Of a stretch of 64,000 nt of DNA, positions 1 to 10,404 are shown in pieces. The notes under the pieces were generated by a model. The model was given only the letters and a program-made list of their open reading frames with translations. It had not been told where the DNA came from and made no database searches. Numbering within the stretch: position 1 is the stretch's first letter; the number at the start of each line of letters is the position of its first letter. A program made the position numbers and the translations under genes. The stretch comes from Cymbomonas tetramitiformis (taxonomy: Eukaryota > Chlorophyta > Pyramimonadophyceae > Pyramimonadales > Pyramimonadaceae), in NCBI GenBank assembly GCA_001247695.2, contig LGRX02027773.1:1-64000 (forward strand), given 5' to 3'.

Positions 1-94
1 GAGCGGCTGCGGCGTGCTGATCTCGCACTCCAGTGGCTGAGCGGCTGCGGCGTGCTGATCTCGTAGTTCAATGGCTGAGCGGCTGCGGCGTGCT
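1..94. repeat. 38-bp tandem repeat, 2.3 copies
   Basis: Two near-identical 38-bp units beginning GAGCGGCTGCGGCGTGCTGA plus a partial third. GC-rich. Open frames across it come from the repeat and are not genes. Confidence 0.85.
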
Positions 95-440
95 GTGTTG
101 GGGCTTTTGGGAAATGTCGCGTTGGGGCTGCTGACAATGTGGCGTTGGGGCTTTTGGGGAATGTTGCGTTGGGGCTTTGGGGGAATGTTGCGTTGGGGCT
201 TTTGGAAATGTCGCGTTAGGCTGCGACAATGTGGCGTTGGGGCTTTGGGGAATGTTGCGTTGGGGCTTTTGGGGAATGTTGCGTTGGGGCTTTTGGGGAA
301 TGTTGCGTTGGGGCTTAAGAATGTTGCGTTGGGGCTTTGGGGAATGTTGCGTTGGGGCTGCTGAAAATGTGGAGTTGGGGCTTTTGGGAATGTTGCGTTA
401 GGGATGGTGAAAATGTGGAGTTGGGGCTTTTGGGCATGTT
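95..440. repeat. 24-bp minisatellite
   Basis: About 14 imperfect copies of a G/T-rich unit (core GTTGCGTTGGGGCTTTTGG). Units of 15-24 bp alternate. All three frames read as repetitive LRWGF/NVALGL-type peptides because unit lengths are multiples of 3, so the ORFs here are low-complexity artefacts. Confidence 0.9.
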
Positions 441-580
441 GCGGGTGCAAGGTGTGTGCGGTTGCGAGGTGACCACGACTGCAAGGCATCTGCGGCTGCG
501 AGGGGGTCTGCAACTGCAAGGTGGCTGCGGCTGCGAGGTGGCTGCGGCTGCGAGGTAGCTGCGGCTGTACTGGCGGCCGA
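441..580. repeat. CTGCGGCTGCGAGGTG simple repeat
   Basis: Short tandem CTGCGGCTGCGAGG-type words follow directly on the 24-bp minisatellite. No gene supported. Confidence 0.6.
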
Positions 581-639
581 AGGAGTAATGGTGCAGATGA
601 GGCAGCTACGGGTACGCGGTTGCTGCGAGCTTCAAACGT

Positions 640-1025
640 GCGCGCTGCCAGACGACGTCGGTCGGCGGCGCGCTGCTGAGTGCGTAAGCGGACATGGCGT
701 AGTTCTCGATGTAGGTGCTGTGCGGCTGCTGGGGCTCAAGCGTGTGTGCTTGCAGACGACGTCGGTCTGCGGTGCGCGGCTGAGTGCATGAGCGGAGATG
801 GCGCAGTTCTCGATGTAGATGCTGTGCGGTTGCTGAGGCTTAGGCGATGTGCGCGTTGCAAACGACGTCGGTCTGCGGCGCGTGCACGGCTGGGTACTCG
901 AGTGAAAATGGCGTAGTTCTCGACGTAGGTGCTGTGCGGTTGCTGAGGCTTAGGCGATGTCGGTCTGCGGCGTGGGTGATGACGATTTCGGTCTGCGGCG
1001 TGGGTGATGACGACGTAGATATCGA
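640..1025. repeat. ~100-bp tandem repeat, about 4 degenerate copies
   Basis: Successive units share GACGACGTCGGTCTGCGG, then ATGGCGTAGTTCTCGATGTAG, then TGCTGTGCGGTTGCTGAGGC. Later copies are shortened. The interval 1026-1560 carries no repeat or gene that I can identify. The long minus-strand frame over 736-1545 is proline/serine/threonine-rich and unconvincing. Confidence 0.7.
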
Positions 1026-1559
1026 TGTACAGACCTGCAGCTGTTGACGCAACGCTGAACTCGAATGGCTTAGCGTTGTCTACGGCGGCAGGCGCGTTGA
1101 TCGTGTAGTTGAGAGTGGAACGTATGTGGCAGTGAGGTGGCCGCGATTGTGGTTTGGTGTCTGGAGAGGAAAATTTTGAAATGATACCCCCCCCGGCTGT
1201 CGGTGTAGAAAGCGACGTCGTAGGTTGTGGCAAACTGCTGCATGGTGTACGTGGAGAGCTGTGGTACTGATTTGTAGGGTACGGGGTGATCTGACGGCAG
1301 CGTGGGACAATCTCCTGGTTGCGGGAAGTGGGCGATGACGTCGGCATTGTTTTGAGTGCGGGAGGCGTATTGATATGGGAATGTAGATTAATGGAAGGGG
1401 TTGGGTGGGCGATTGTGTCAATACTTTCCCCCCCAGTCTTGAGGAATATGTGAGGAAGACGTGAGACTGACATTTTGAAGAGGTTCGGCACCCTGTTAGG
1501 TGATACCGTTCCAGCAGAACAAAACAACACTTTGCAATTGGGCATTCACTCCAGACCCG

Positions 1560-2240
1560 AGCTGGCGCGTCGCCAACCATGAATTCCCACAACCTGTCAT
1601 ACAGGCCCGTCGGGGAATTCACCGTTGCCAACGCCCACAAGGGTCGGATTCACAAATACAAACACAATGAAAACTGAAGGAAAGACATTCGGCTGCAATG
1701 CTGCGAAAAGGTTGCAGTCGAGTGTTTGGACTCGCGCTGACGCGCCGTAAGCCGTGAATTCCCACAACCTGTCACACAGGTCCGTTCGGGGAATTCAACG
1801 TTGCCACAGCCTGCGCAGGTCGAATTCACAAAGGTTAACATCATACAAACTGTGGGAAAAACATGGGTGCGGCTACAACCTCGTCAAACAGCAAAAGTCA
1901 GGTGTCACGGCTCGAGTTGGCGCGGCTACGGTTGTGCATTCCCAAACGCCGGTCACATACGCCGGTTTGAGCATATTCGGCAAGCAAGCCCTGCGCGGTT
2001 CGAATTCGCAAAGCAATTGGTACGAAATATGGCACAAAAAGGCCGAGCGCATCGTGCACACACGTGAATACCGCTGAGAGTGCCTGTGACGGCTCGCCGT
2101 CGCGGGTGTGAATTTATGACAAACGCAGCTTCGGGCTATCTCGCCGCTAGGCGCTCAACGGGAAAAATGCCCCTCTGCGGGAATTCGCGAGCGTGTTGTG
2201 AATTCACGAATGTTTTCGGACAGCTGAGGATCTCCAGCGC
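1560..2240. repeat. Diverged ~170-180 bp tandem block
   Basis: Four diverged units. The clearest pair is 1577-1627 and 1756-1806, both containing GAATTCCCACAACCTGTCA, then a CGGGGAATTCA word and a conserved GTTGCCA. Later units keep GAATTC/CGAATTCGCAAA words. The function is unknown; it could be a satellite or the subterminal part of an element that lies outside the window. Confidence 0.5.
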
Positions 2241-2249
2241 TGCGGAACG

Positions 2250-3640
2250 GTGACCTGCGTTTCTACTGCTATGCCACGTAAAACATGCCAGGCGGCAACG
2301 CGCTTCTGCCGCGCCGGCTCGTGGATTCGCAAAACGGGCGCGGGCCTAACTTGCACTCGCAGACTGTAAGTTCAGGCTCAGATGGAAGCATGAAAAGCGG
2401 AAAGGCAAACGAGCAACACAGGGGGCAATTCACAGATAAAACAAGCACAACGTCACGACTTCGCACATACGTCAGAGTGGCGTGACGGCACTCTGGGGAT
2501 CCGCACCAGACTCTTACAAACTGCTAGTGACAAAGCTCTCATGTGGATTCAAAGTATATGTATGCAAATATCACATTTAATACTAGGCCACAAGAGGCAA
2601 ATATCACTATACCGCGGAATGGTTTTGAAAGGTTCGGATCTAACTTTTCGACAGCAGAGCTAGCTAAATACTCAAGCGAGCATAGTGAAAGTCCGTGAAT
2701 GCCATTGTCGTTTCGGATGCCCTGTGACCATTGGTTCCCAGTGACAGCGGCGTTTGGTGTCAACGCGCGCTTGCGTTTGCCCTGTCATGCATTGCCGAGA
2801 CGTCATGTGTGGTCGTGTCGTGATGTCACTCCGCGTGATGTCGTGCTTGACGCTCTGCGGTGCTCTCGGATCGGCACGGGCTGGTCGCGGCGACGTCGAT
2901 GTAGCGCCTGGCGAGGCGTTGTGCATGATTCAAACTGGGAGGGAGATCTGAGCTGGAGGGTGAACGTGATATGCTCCGGGCGCTCGAGCGGACAATGAAC
3001 TGGGGTAGGACCGTGACTGAAGGGGGAATGACAATTACTGAAAAAGGGGGTCATGGTTGGGGCGTTTGCTGTCGGCCGAGACGGGCGCGATGGGGGCAAA
3101 TGCGGTGGGTCTGACATGGTTGCGGTATGCGATCAGCGATGGGGTGTGACAGTCTTCGTGGGTGCCTGAGGACCCCTCTAAGCGTGTGTTCATAGTTGAC
3201 ATGAAAACAAACACACAGTGAAGCACTACAAGTCGGGTGCTACGCTCGCATATGTCAACTGTGAAACTGTGAAGCTATACACAAGATAATACGATGTGTT
3301 ATAGCTTCCGCCGAAAGAATGTGATGACAGCCCCTAAGGTGTCAGGTGTGGAAATGACAGATGCTATGAACTGTCTGACTACCGAAGTCGATATCGGATA
3401 TGGCGCTGATGACAGTGAAGAAGTCATAGTAGTCGAACCATATCGGTGATGACACAGATGACGATGACACTGTCGGCGTGCCAAATCCAGCACAACTTCC
3501 ATCTCTAGATTTTAGGGTTTCCGAGGCAAGAGCGAAGAGCGAAAGCTATGTCACTGCAGTTAGGGTTTAGCAGAGCGAACAGTCTACTACAGGCTATCTG
3601 GCTATGTGAGCGAAGCTAATGTTTTGTAATTGAAGCTAAT
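2250..3640. other. No gene recognised
   Basis: No convincing coding frame. Around 3360-3480 the text has CATATCGGTGATGACA and ATGACAG words resembling those at 60960-61080 beside the second copia fragment, so part of this stretch may be old LTR sequence. Confidence 0.4.
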
Positions 3641-3641
3641 T

Positions 3642-5053
3642 CTACTCGCAGAAGTCGTTCCAATCTTCAGGGGACATCTCAACCCAGCCAGTCTCCCGCA
3701 TGGCTTCGCGCGCGTTGGAGTAATTGTAGACGTGGCGGTCGTTTGAAGAAATGTGAGAGATGGTGGGGCCATGGTGATAATGGACGTTGATGACAGCGTT
3801 GTTGCCAACGTTCCAATTCTGCATTTGGGGAGCGTTGGGAACCATCATGTTTTCGGGCTGAAAATTCCATTCTGGCGCGGGTGGGGGAAGCGGGGCGACG
3901 GGGAAATGGCCGGCGGGATGGGGAATGGGGTAGTGGTGAGGTGCAGGCGGAAGCGGAGGTGGAAAATGGTGAGGAATTGGTTGCGGAAGAATGAATTCAG
4001 GGGGACCCTGCTCAGGGGGACCGGCTGGCGGCTGACCGGCATGTTGACGGGGATCGAATTGCGCGCATGCGTACGGCCAGACGTTGGGGGGCAAGTCCTG
4101 ACCGAAATGTCGGCGATCGTGAAAGTCAGGGAAACGTTCAGAAATATGGCGAACGGGCGGTTGGAGTTGCATGTTCGGGGGGGGCTGATTCTCGGAATTG
4201 TCGCAGAGGCTCTGGCGGGCGGCGTCGATAGTGGTGCTCATCCCGCATGTCCGGTTGTGCATAACGGAACCAAGAGCAGCCTGCTCGATGGTGGAGGCGT
4301 TTTTGTAGGCCTGGACAGCGGTGTTAGACGTGTGACGGCTGCGATCCTTCACGGCGTGCTCCTGGGTGCCAGCGGCGAGGGCCTCAATGATCATCCAAGC
4401 GCGGACACTGTGGATCTTGAACTCCGCGTAGTCGGGCAGGTGAGCTTCGAAGCAGATCCGTTGAAAAAGTGTTTTCGCGACGTCAATCTGAATGGGTTTG
4501 TCGAGAAAAGACCACTGACCAGATTTCTTGACCTGTTGGATGTAGAGAAGCAGGGACTTGGTCTGGAAGTTCAAGCGGGTGCGGATATCCACGAGCTCCT
4601 TGAACAGTCGAACGAAGCAGAATTGAGGGTTGGACTTGTTCGGAAAGATGGTGATAATCTTGAAAGCTTTTTTGAAGTCAGATAAATCGCCAACACGAGT
4701 TTTCTGCTTGAGGAGGTTCGGGTCGAAATCAATGCGCTCGCCAGGTTCGTCTTCGCCGTTGTATGGCATGCCGGCGTCCTTCAACTCGAAATGGTCGAAA
4801 GTGGTAGACCGAAGCTCTTCGCCGCCACGAGGCCAGATTTCACACATTAAAGTGAAGGCGAACTTGAGGAGAAAGGTGTACAAGTCCTCGCGTTTGAAAA
4901 AGTCGCAATTGAAGATCTGCGCTGCCTCCTTGCGCGTGGGGATACGGTAGTGCTCGACGGTGCCTGGGAGCTCTGGAAGCCGCATGTTGAGGGCATCTTT
5001 GGCGTAGGACCAAGCCAAGTGGGAAAAAAGCAAACATCGCCAGTGTAATCTTC
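3642..5053 (-). CDS. Crypton-like tyrosine recombinase, 3' exon
   Basis: About 465 codons open from a plausible 3' splice site (TTTTTCAG, minus strand, 5056-5054) to a TAG stop. It would catalyse DNA cutting and joining through a phospho-tyrosine. Visible catalytic set, counted from codon 5033: R69 in PRGGEEL, H208-x-x-R211 in HSVR, H234 in SRHTS and Y243 in VQAY. This is the order and spacing of Crypton/DUF3504-type tyrosine recombinases. The C-terminal ~200 residues are rich in Pro and His, which is unusual for the family. The upstream intron is cut at 5131 by an LTR element, so the N-terminal exon(s) are not in view. A DIRS/Ngaro origin is possible, but no reverse transcriptase lies nearby. 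The catalytic part looks intact. Confidence 0.65.
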
Positions 5054-5131
5054 CTGAAAAAGTTGAAAAGCGAAGTTAGTGGAGCTGTTGGAATTTGGGT
5101 AATGCAGGATGGGACGGAGAACGGGGAAAAC

Positions 5132-5431
5132 TCACGTAGAGTACAATATTAGGTACCCTATAGTAGTATCTAGTAGTAGGTGACTCCTTGTGTCATTCAA
5201 CCTTTCGCATCGTAGTTGCGGTCGCTGTGTCACACGTTATGATGATGACACTGCGAGGCGCGCCCCTTTCCGCAGACAATCTTCCCCTAGTAATAACTTG
5301 GCGGCGTAAGCCGTCAGCTTCACTCTGATAATATTATCCGCAGCCATTGTCCTTCAGTTGCTGCCTTATGGCAGCTGTCGTACCGTCTCATCCCACCCTC
5401 ATATAGCTAGTATATTTCGGGTTTCTCATGA
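5132..5431 (+). repeat. Left LTR of outer element
   Basis: 300 bp, nearly identical to 9542-9853 apart from single-base changes and a 12-bp length difference. Confidence 0.85.
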
Positions 5432-5442
5432 GGTTATGGGCC
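5432..5442 (+). other. Primer-binding site, half tRNA-iMet type
   Basis: GGTTATGGGCC directly abuts the LTR end. It is complementary to the anticodon-stem region GGCCCATAACC of initiator tRNA-Met, the priming mode known from Drosophila copia and the Hemivirus group. The following bases also partly match the D-arm side. The complementarity was judged from memory of iMet sequences. Confidence 0.6.
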
Positions 5443-6183
5443 TCGCTTACGCCTCCCCTGTATTTTTCAGGTTCTGATTCCCGCATCTTGAGATTTCCCG
5501 CGTTTGCTAGCCTCATTTTTACAGCCGGCATGGTATTCCCCGACTATCTTGGCTCACGCGACCGCTGCGACCCCCTCTCGCTATCGCTGGGGAGTGGTGA
5601 CCCCAGCAGCGACAATCTCCTTTCCGGAATTTGTGTCCCCGGAAATTAAGCCCTTTTGATGGGAGTTGTGACCCCACTATGGCGCCCAATGTCTGTATTG
5701 TAGACGTATCAACCTCTCAGCAGCAGCCGCCGCCAGCCTGGACCGTCAGCAGACCAGCTGCGCTTCCGCGATCTGCCGAACTTTCAATGACCTCCTTTCA
5801 GATCCGAATTTCGGTAGTGCCCCTCCGTCTTCGCCAACGACTGCGTCGATTTTGCCACCCTCGAGGTTTTTCAAGCGCAGCCGTTTCTTTTATTTGGACT
5901 CTGGACTTCTTTAAACCGGGCATTTTTATCTACATCTTTGACTTCTGCGTCATTCTTTACTAATAATCAGCCATTTGGCAGATTTTCTGGCCATATTTAC
6001 AGCCCCATCGCGTTTGTCGACCCTTCTCTCCTCTTTACCCTTTGGAAGTTGGGATTTCTCGACACCGGCCTGAACAGCAAACCCTCTGAAAAGTTGTTTC
6101 TCAACGGCGTCATTTTCAAGAAAAATCGACGTGTTTATGTGTGTGCATGGTCGAATTCTACATCCTTAACTTGACGCGATCTG
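5443..6183 (+). other. Internal region of outer LTR element
   Basis: No conserved protein found in either strand. Short open frames of about 70-110 codons show no recognisable motif. Confidence 0.5.
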
Positions 6184-6427
6184 TGACAAGAAGTGAGATA
6201 TATATATGTCGATATATATGCTCGAATGCGTGTGTGCAGAACAGTCTCGCAGGGGCGGGTGTTCTCGGATACTAAGATGATATAAAATATTCAGGTGAGT
6301 GTTTTATAGCACACCGTGACAACCGTGACAACGGACACTGGTGACACATCGGGCTGAGGGGTGACAGACAGGAGACCCACTGTGCCCCCCCCTTACAGTG
6401 GGGGTGGCAAGATTGGGCTCCCCGTGA
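6184..6427 (-). repeat. 3' LTR of inner copia-like element
   Basis: 244 bp matching 8964-9207 throughout. Contains a TATAAAA-like stretch and a (T)GACAACCGTGACAA repeat. Confidence 0.85.
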
Positions 6428-6564
6428 CACCACCTCACCCCGTGGGGTTGAGGTGTCACCAGGCAAAGAGACAGGAGCACTGCAGGGTCTAGGAGCCAAA
6501 CTGGCCCGAGCAGTCCGGCATGTGCCATCCCAATATGTCCAAAAGTCTGTTGCTAACTAAATCT

Positions 6565-6749
6565 CAGGGCACATATCTTATGGGGATTGGCCGGCCCGGG
6601 GCCGAGAGCAGCGCCCAAAAAGAGCTCCGGGCCGAAAGCGGGCCGGTCGATTTTTCATCCTTAAGTATGGAAAACATTTGAAAATTAGCAAAAACACGTG
6701 TTTTTCTTGATTCCGGGCCGAGAGCCATTCTAGGAAGATATGTGCCCTG
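6565..6749. mobile_element. hAT-type MITE, family 1
   Basis: Terminal inverted repeats CAGGGCACATATCTT and its complement, 8-bp duplication CTAAATCT (6557-6564, 6750-6757). Terminus CAGGG fits the hAT consensus YARNG. Internal part is rich in GGGCCG words. No coding capacity. Confidence 0.85.
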
Positions 6750-6755
6750 CTAAAT

Positions 6756-8708
6756 CTAAAGAGCTCGGTTCCCCCGAGAGTCAATCACAAACCGTGCAGG
6801 CATGGAGAAGGGTCTTTTCCGAACTGTGATGTTGAAATTCAATCTTGTTTCGCCGCCGAGGTGGTAGGATGTCGATGCACCCTGGAACGACGGGATCCAT
6901 GGAACGGAGCGGAGAGCCGGCCAATCGGCGTCATCGTCGCCCACAGTGGTGTCGGGCATGGGCTCCGGCTCGCCACGATCGAGCAAAGGGCGGAAAGGGA
7001 ATGCGGCCGCGCCATCGTCGCCATCGCCGTCATCGCCGTCCACAGCCGCATACTGCAATGAAGGTGAGCCACGGCTCGCCGGGGGACCAGGGGCCGCGGC
7101 AGGAGGCACAACACCGGCGGGCTTAGCCCAGGCAGCAACGGTGGGGCGCTTCGGCGCCTTCGGAGCATTAGGCGGCCCCCTGGAAGGTGCAAAGGACGCG
7201 GCGCATGCGTAGGGGCACACTCCCTCTGTGTCGGTGTGCCCATCGGTGACGCCCCACATACGGAAGCACGAGATGCATGGATAGCCGACCCCTTCCCACA
7301 TCAAGTGAGGGACGCGGGGGTTCTGGGCCGGCTTCCAATCTCCGACGGGCTTGGTGACGGTCTTGGTGCGTACGGCATTGAACGTAGCACCACCGCCTCC
7401 GTCCGCCCGCGCCTTGCCACCACCAGCGCCTGGGGATGGAGGAGTGGCTAGGCGGGAGAGGTGCCCCTCGGTCTGCCATACTGTGGCAATGCGGAGGGCG
7501 AGGGTGGAGAATGTAAACCTTTGGCCAGCGGCGAGCTCACGCAGCACCACCAGATAAAGTGGGGACACGTGTGGGGAGCTCGCCGCTGACCGGCTGAGAA
7601 CGTGCTGGACATCTTGTACACGTCCAGCGTCGTCGTAGTCGGGATGAAGGCGTTGATGTTTGTCGCCCAGGACGCGGAGAACCGTGAGCTGCGGGGCGGG
7701 GTCGGCGGTCTCGCTAATCTTCGTTTCCCGCAGCTTCGTCCAGAAGCGGAAAGCGTCGGGGTCCGTGGAGGCCTCGACATGGTACCGTAGGCGCTGTAAG
7801 GCGCAACGTCCATCGCGTGGGTGGACTCGAGCGGACTCCTGGTAGAGTGCCAGAGCCGTACCGTTGAGGACGCCCTTGAGGATGATGAAGATGATCTCGT
7901 TCAGGGACCAGTGGTACTCGAGGTACTCGTGCTCGAGGTCGAAGAGCTTGTCGTACTCGTAGTGGGAGATGGGGGACAGGACGTGGCGAAGATTACCAAG
8001 AAGGACCGCGAAGTCGGTCTCGGAGTCAGGGCCGTCGAGCGTGTACCCCTTCTGCGGCTTGAAGCCATGGGAGCGGAGGACCTTAACGAGTTCCTTACCG
8101 TAGGTGAAGGCGTAGTCCATCCTCTCGGAGTACTCATACTGTTGTGACGCCCGGACTGGGGTGGACTCCCAGACCGAGGCGTCACGATGAAATTCGGCGG
8201 AGGTGGCAGCCAGCGAGATAAATGTCGGCTTGCTGATCAGCGCGGACATGCGCACCAGAGCATATATCTTCCAAAATATTTTGCGGGCCGCAGTTGCAAT
8301 TCTCTTCAGGCCCGGTTTCGGCCAGCCCGGTCAGTCTCGAAAATTGCCCGCCGCAGGCGAATTTTTCGAATTTCAAGTATGGGAATATCATGAAAATCGA
8401 AATTTTCACGTAAATTTTGGAGATTTTCACCGTTCGTCTACGGCCCGCAGCCTGATCCAATCCCGGTCCGCTTTCGGCCCGGCGTGACACGCTACGGCCC
8501 CGGGCCGGCCCGCCACGGTAAGATATATGCCCTGATGCGCACCACCGGATCGGGGTTTTGCACCGGCGTGCGGGAACCCCTTAGTGGAGAAGGGGCCGCA
8601 GAGCCAGGGAGTGCAGAACCCGCAGGGGAGCCAGATGCAGCCGCGGCGGCACGCGCGGAGCGGATGGACTCCACCACAGGTCGAGGGCTTCGGCGATTAG
8701 ACACCATG
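6756..8708 (-). CDS. Gag-like protein of inner copia element, split by a MITE
   Basis: Nucleocapsid/capsid-like structural protein. Reading starts at an ATG at 8708 (MVSNRRS) and runs to 8535. A 279-bp MITE (8256-8534) then interrupts it. Omitting the MITE and one 8-bp duplication keeps the frame (…PDPVVRM then SALIS…), so the gene was whole before insertion. The second part (8255-6756) has a helical capsid-like region (YEYDKLFDLEHEYLEYHWSL), a Gly/Pro-rich linker, a CISC…CPYAC cysteine cluster and an acidic stretch. It ends near FVIDSRGNRAL, which may be a degraded protease active site (DSG expected, DSR seen) before a TAG. Everything downstream of that point is lost. Gag assignment is by position and composition. 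Confidence 0.55.
8256..8534. mobile_element. hAT-type MITE, family 1
   Basis: Ends CAGAGCATATATCTT / AAGATATATGCCCTG, 8-bp duplication ATGCGCAC (8248-8255, 8535-8542). Interrupts the gag-like frame of the inner copia element. Confidence 0.85.
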
Positions 8709-8963
8709 GCTGGAAGTACGTAATCGGGAATGTTGGAACTTGCGTAAAAACAACGGGGCAGAACTTTAGCCCAAATTGTCAACGGTTTGGTGATAAAATT
8801 TTGAACGCGGCCGCGATCTTCAACGGTGGCCGAGGTCGAGATGTAGTTGCTGACGGCGACGTGCGTCAGTTGCCGGCGACGTGCGGCGGTTACAAGGAGT
8901 TTCGACGTGCCCTCCAGGGATCCAAAGCAATAAACGAACACCCACAAGTGGTTGCCGATAACC

Positions 8964-9207
8964 TGACAAGAAGTGAGATATATATATGTCGATATATATG
9001 CTCGAATGCGTGTGTGCAGAACAGTCTCGCAGGGGCGGGTGTTCTCGGATACTAAGATGATATAAAATATTCAGGTGAGTGTTTTATAGCACACCGTGAC
9101 AACCGTGACAACGGACACTGGTGACACATCGGGCTGAGGGGTGACAGACAGGAGACCCACTGTGCCCCCCCCTTACAGTGGGGGTGGCAAGATTGGGCTC
9201 CCCGTGA
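8964..9207 (-). repeat. 5' LTR of inner copia-like element
   Basis: 244 bp, no difference from 6184-6427 found by eye, so the insertion is probably young. Confidence 0.85.
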
Positions 9208-9541
9208 ATCTGCCAAGGCCTGTTTTCAGTTTACACCCTTCTCCACGTCCCCATGGCGTGTGATGATCTTCGAGGGACCTGAAAATTAACTTCAAAATCA
9301 ACAACCAACATCTTAGAAAATCTGCTCTCGCTCTACGATCACACGTCGCGATCTCTTTTGGAGGTAGTGCTTAGAAGCACTTTACTTGGTAGTGCCTTAG
9401 ACGTAATTTGCTGAGTGTGCTCTTTTTAGCACGTAAATCGGTAGTGCCCTAGACGTATTTTCTAGCATGCATGCCGTAGTGTACCCTTCAATCGAATGGG
9501 TAGTGCTTCACCTTGAGTGACCACTTCGTAGTCAGGTAGTG

Positions 9542-9853
9542 TCACGTAGAGTACAATATTAGGTACCCTATAGTAGTATCTAGTAGTAGGTGACTCCTTG
9601 TGTCATTCAACCTTTCGCATCGTAGTTGCGGTCGCTGTGTCACACGTTGTGACGATGACACTGCGACGCGCGCCCCTTTCCGCAGACAATCTTCCCCTAG
9701 TGGCGCCACTAGTAATAACTTGGCGGCGTAAGCCGTCAGCTTCACTCTGGTAATATTATTCGCAGCCATTGTCCTTCAGTTGTTGCCTTATGGCAGCTGT
9801 CGTACCGTCTCATCCCACCCTCATGTAGCTAGTATATTTCGGGTTTCTCATGA
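9542..9853 (+). repeat. Right LTR of outer element
   Basis: 312 bp, paired with 5132-5431 and followed by target duplication AAAAC. Upstream (9360-9541) the word GGTAGTGC/GTAGTG recurs about every 40-60 bp. Its role is unknown. Confidence 0.85.
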
Positions 9854-9881
9854 AAAACGGGGAAAACGCGAAAAAAGCGAA

Positions 9882-10404
9882 TGTGCCCGGAGGCACAGCG
9901 TGAGCCGATATGCCTATGCGTCTGTATGTGTGTCATCGGGAGTAATCTGGGATTGGCACGATGACAGTGAAATTGGGCTTGAAATCACGATGAGAATGAG
10001 TACCAGATGTCCGGGGTATGACAGTATGACAGTATGACAGTATGACACTATAGTAGTATGACAGTACTGTGGGGGGTGTCATCGTGGCACTCAGTCAGAC
10101 CCTCGAAGAATGGTCAGATTCGCATCGGGGTTGAAAAGACAATGAAATCGAATATCAGATGTCAGGGCTATGACAGTATGACACTATGACACTATGACAC
10201 TATGACACTATGACAGTATGACAGTACAGTAGTATGACAGTACTGTGGGGCAGTCATCGTGTCAGTCTGTCGACATAGCATCTGAATCGAGAATGACGAA
10301 TCGGAATTAGAAATGAGATCGGATCAGGAATTGAACGTTGAGCCGAAGTGTGACATCGGCTCTCGAGTGGTTGACCCTGCAACCTGAGTGACGAGTGAAT
10401 AAGT
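9882..10404. repeat. Dispersed repeat R2, copy 1
   Basis: About 520 bp, highly similar to 28949-29479. Starts TGTGCCCGGAGGCACAGCG (a small hairpin) and ends GAGTGAATAAGT, with inner (TATGACAG/TATGACAC)n runs. No inverted ends or target duplication could be defined. It may be a solo LTR or a MITE. Confidence 0.75.

Larger units (their letters stand above)
6184..9207 (-). mobile_element. Copia-like retrotransposon derivative (inner, gag only)
   Basis: LTRs of 244 bp at 6184-6427 and 8964-9207 appear identical by eye, and the element is flanked by a 5-bp duplication ATCTG (6179-6183 and 9208-9212). On the minus strand the 5' LTR is followed by GGTTATCGGC, a weaker match to the half-iMet primer site, then a ~250-nt leader and gag. 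A purine-rich tract (GGGGTGAGGTGGTG) abuts the 3' LTR at 6428. Between gag and the 3' LTR no integrase or RT is present, so pol was lost and the element is non-autonomous. It sits inside the outer LTR element and carries two hAT-type MITEs. Confidence 0.85.
5132..9853 (+). mobile_element. Non-autonomous LTR retrotransposon (outer), interrupted
   Basis: Direct repeats at 5132-5431 and 9542-9853 are flanked by a perfect 5-bp target duplication AAAAC (5127-5131 and 9854-9858). The LTRs begin TCAC and end ATGA. Immediately after the left LTR is GGTTATGGGCC, which fits a half-tRNA-iMet primer site and sets the plus orientation. Without the nested copia insertion the internal part is only ~1.1 kb and has no recognisable gag or pol, so this looks like a TRIM-like element depending on helper proteins. 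The right LTR has 12 extra bases (palindromic TGGCGCCA core) missing from the left one. Confidence 0.8.

Noticed and set aside
736..1545. 269-codon minus-strand frame
   Set aside because: Pro/Ser/Thr-rich, partly made of the ~100-bp repeat, no domain.
3753..4685. 310-codon plus-strand frame
   Set aside because: Antisense to the recombinase, whose catalytic motifs are clear on the minus strand.
5674..5684. TGGCGCCCAAT as a tRNA-Lys primer site
   Set aside because: It is not next to any LTR end. The half-iMet site at 5432 abuts the LTR exactly.
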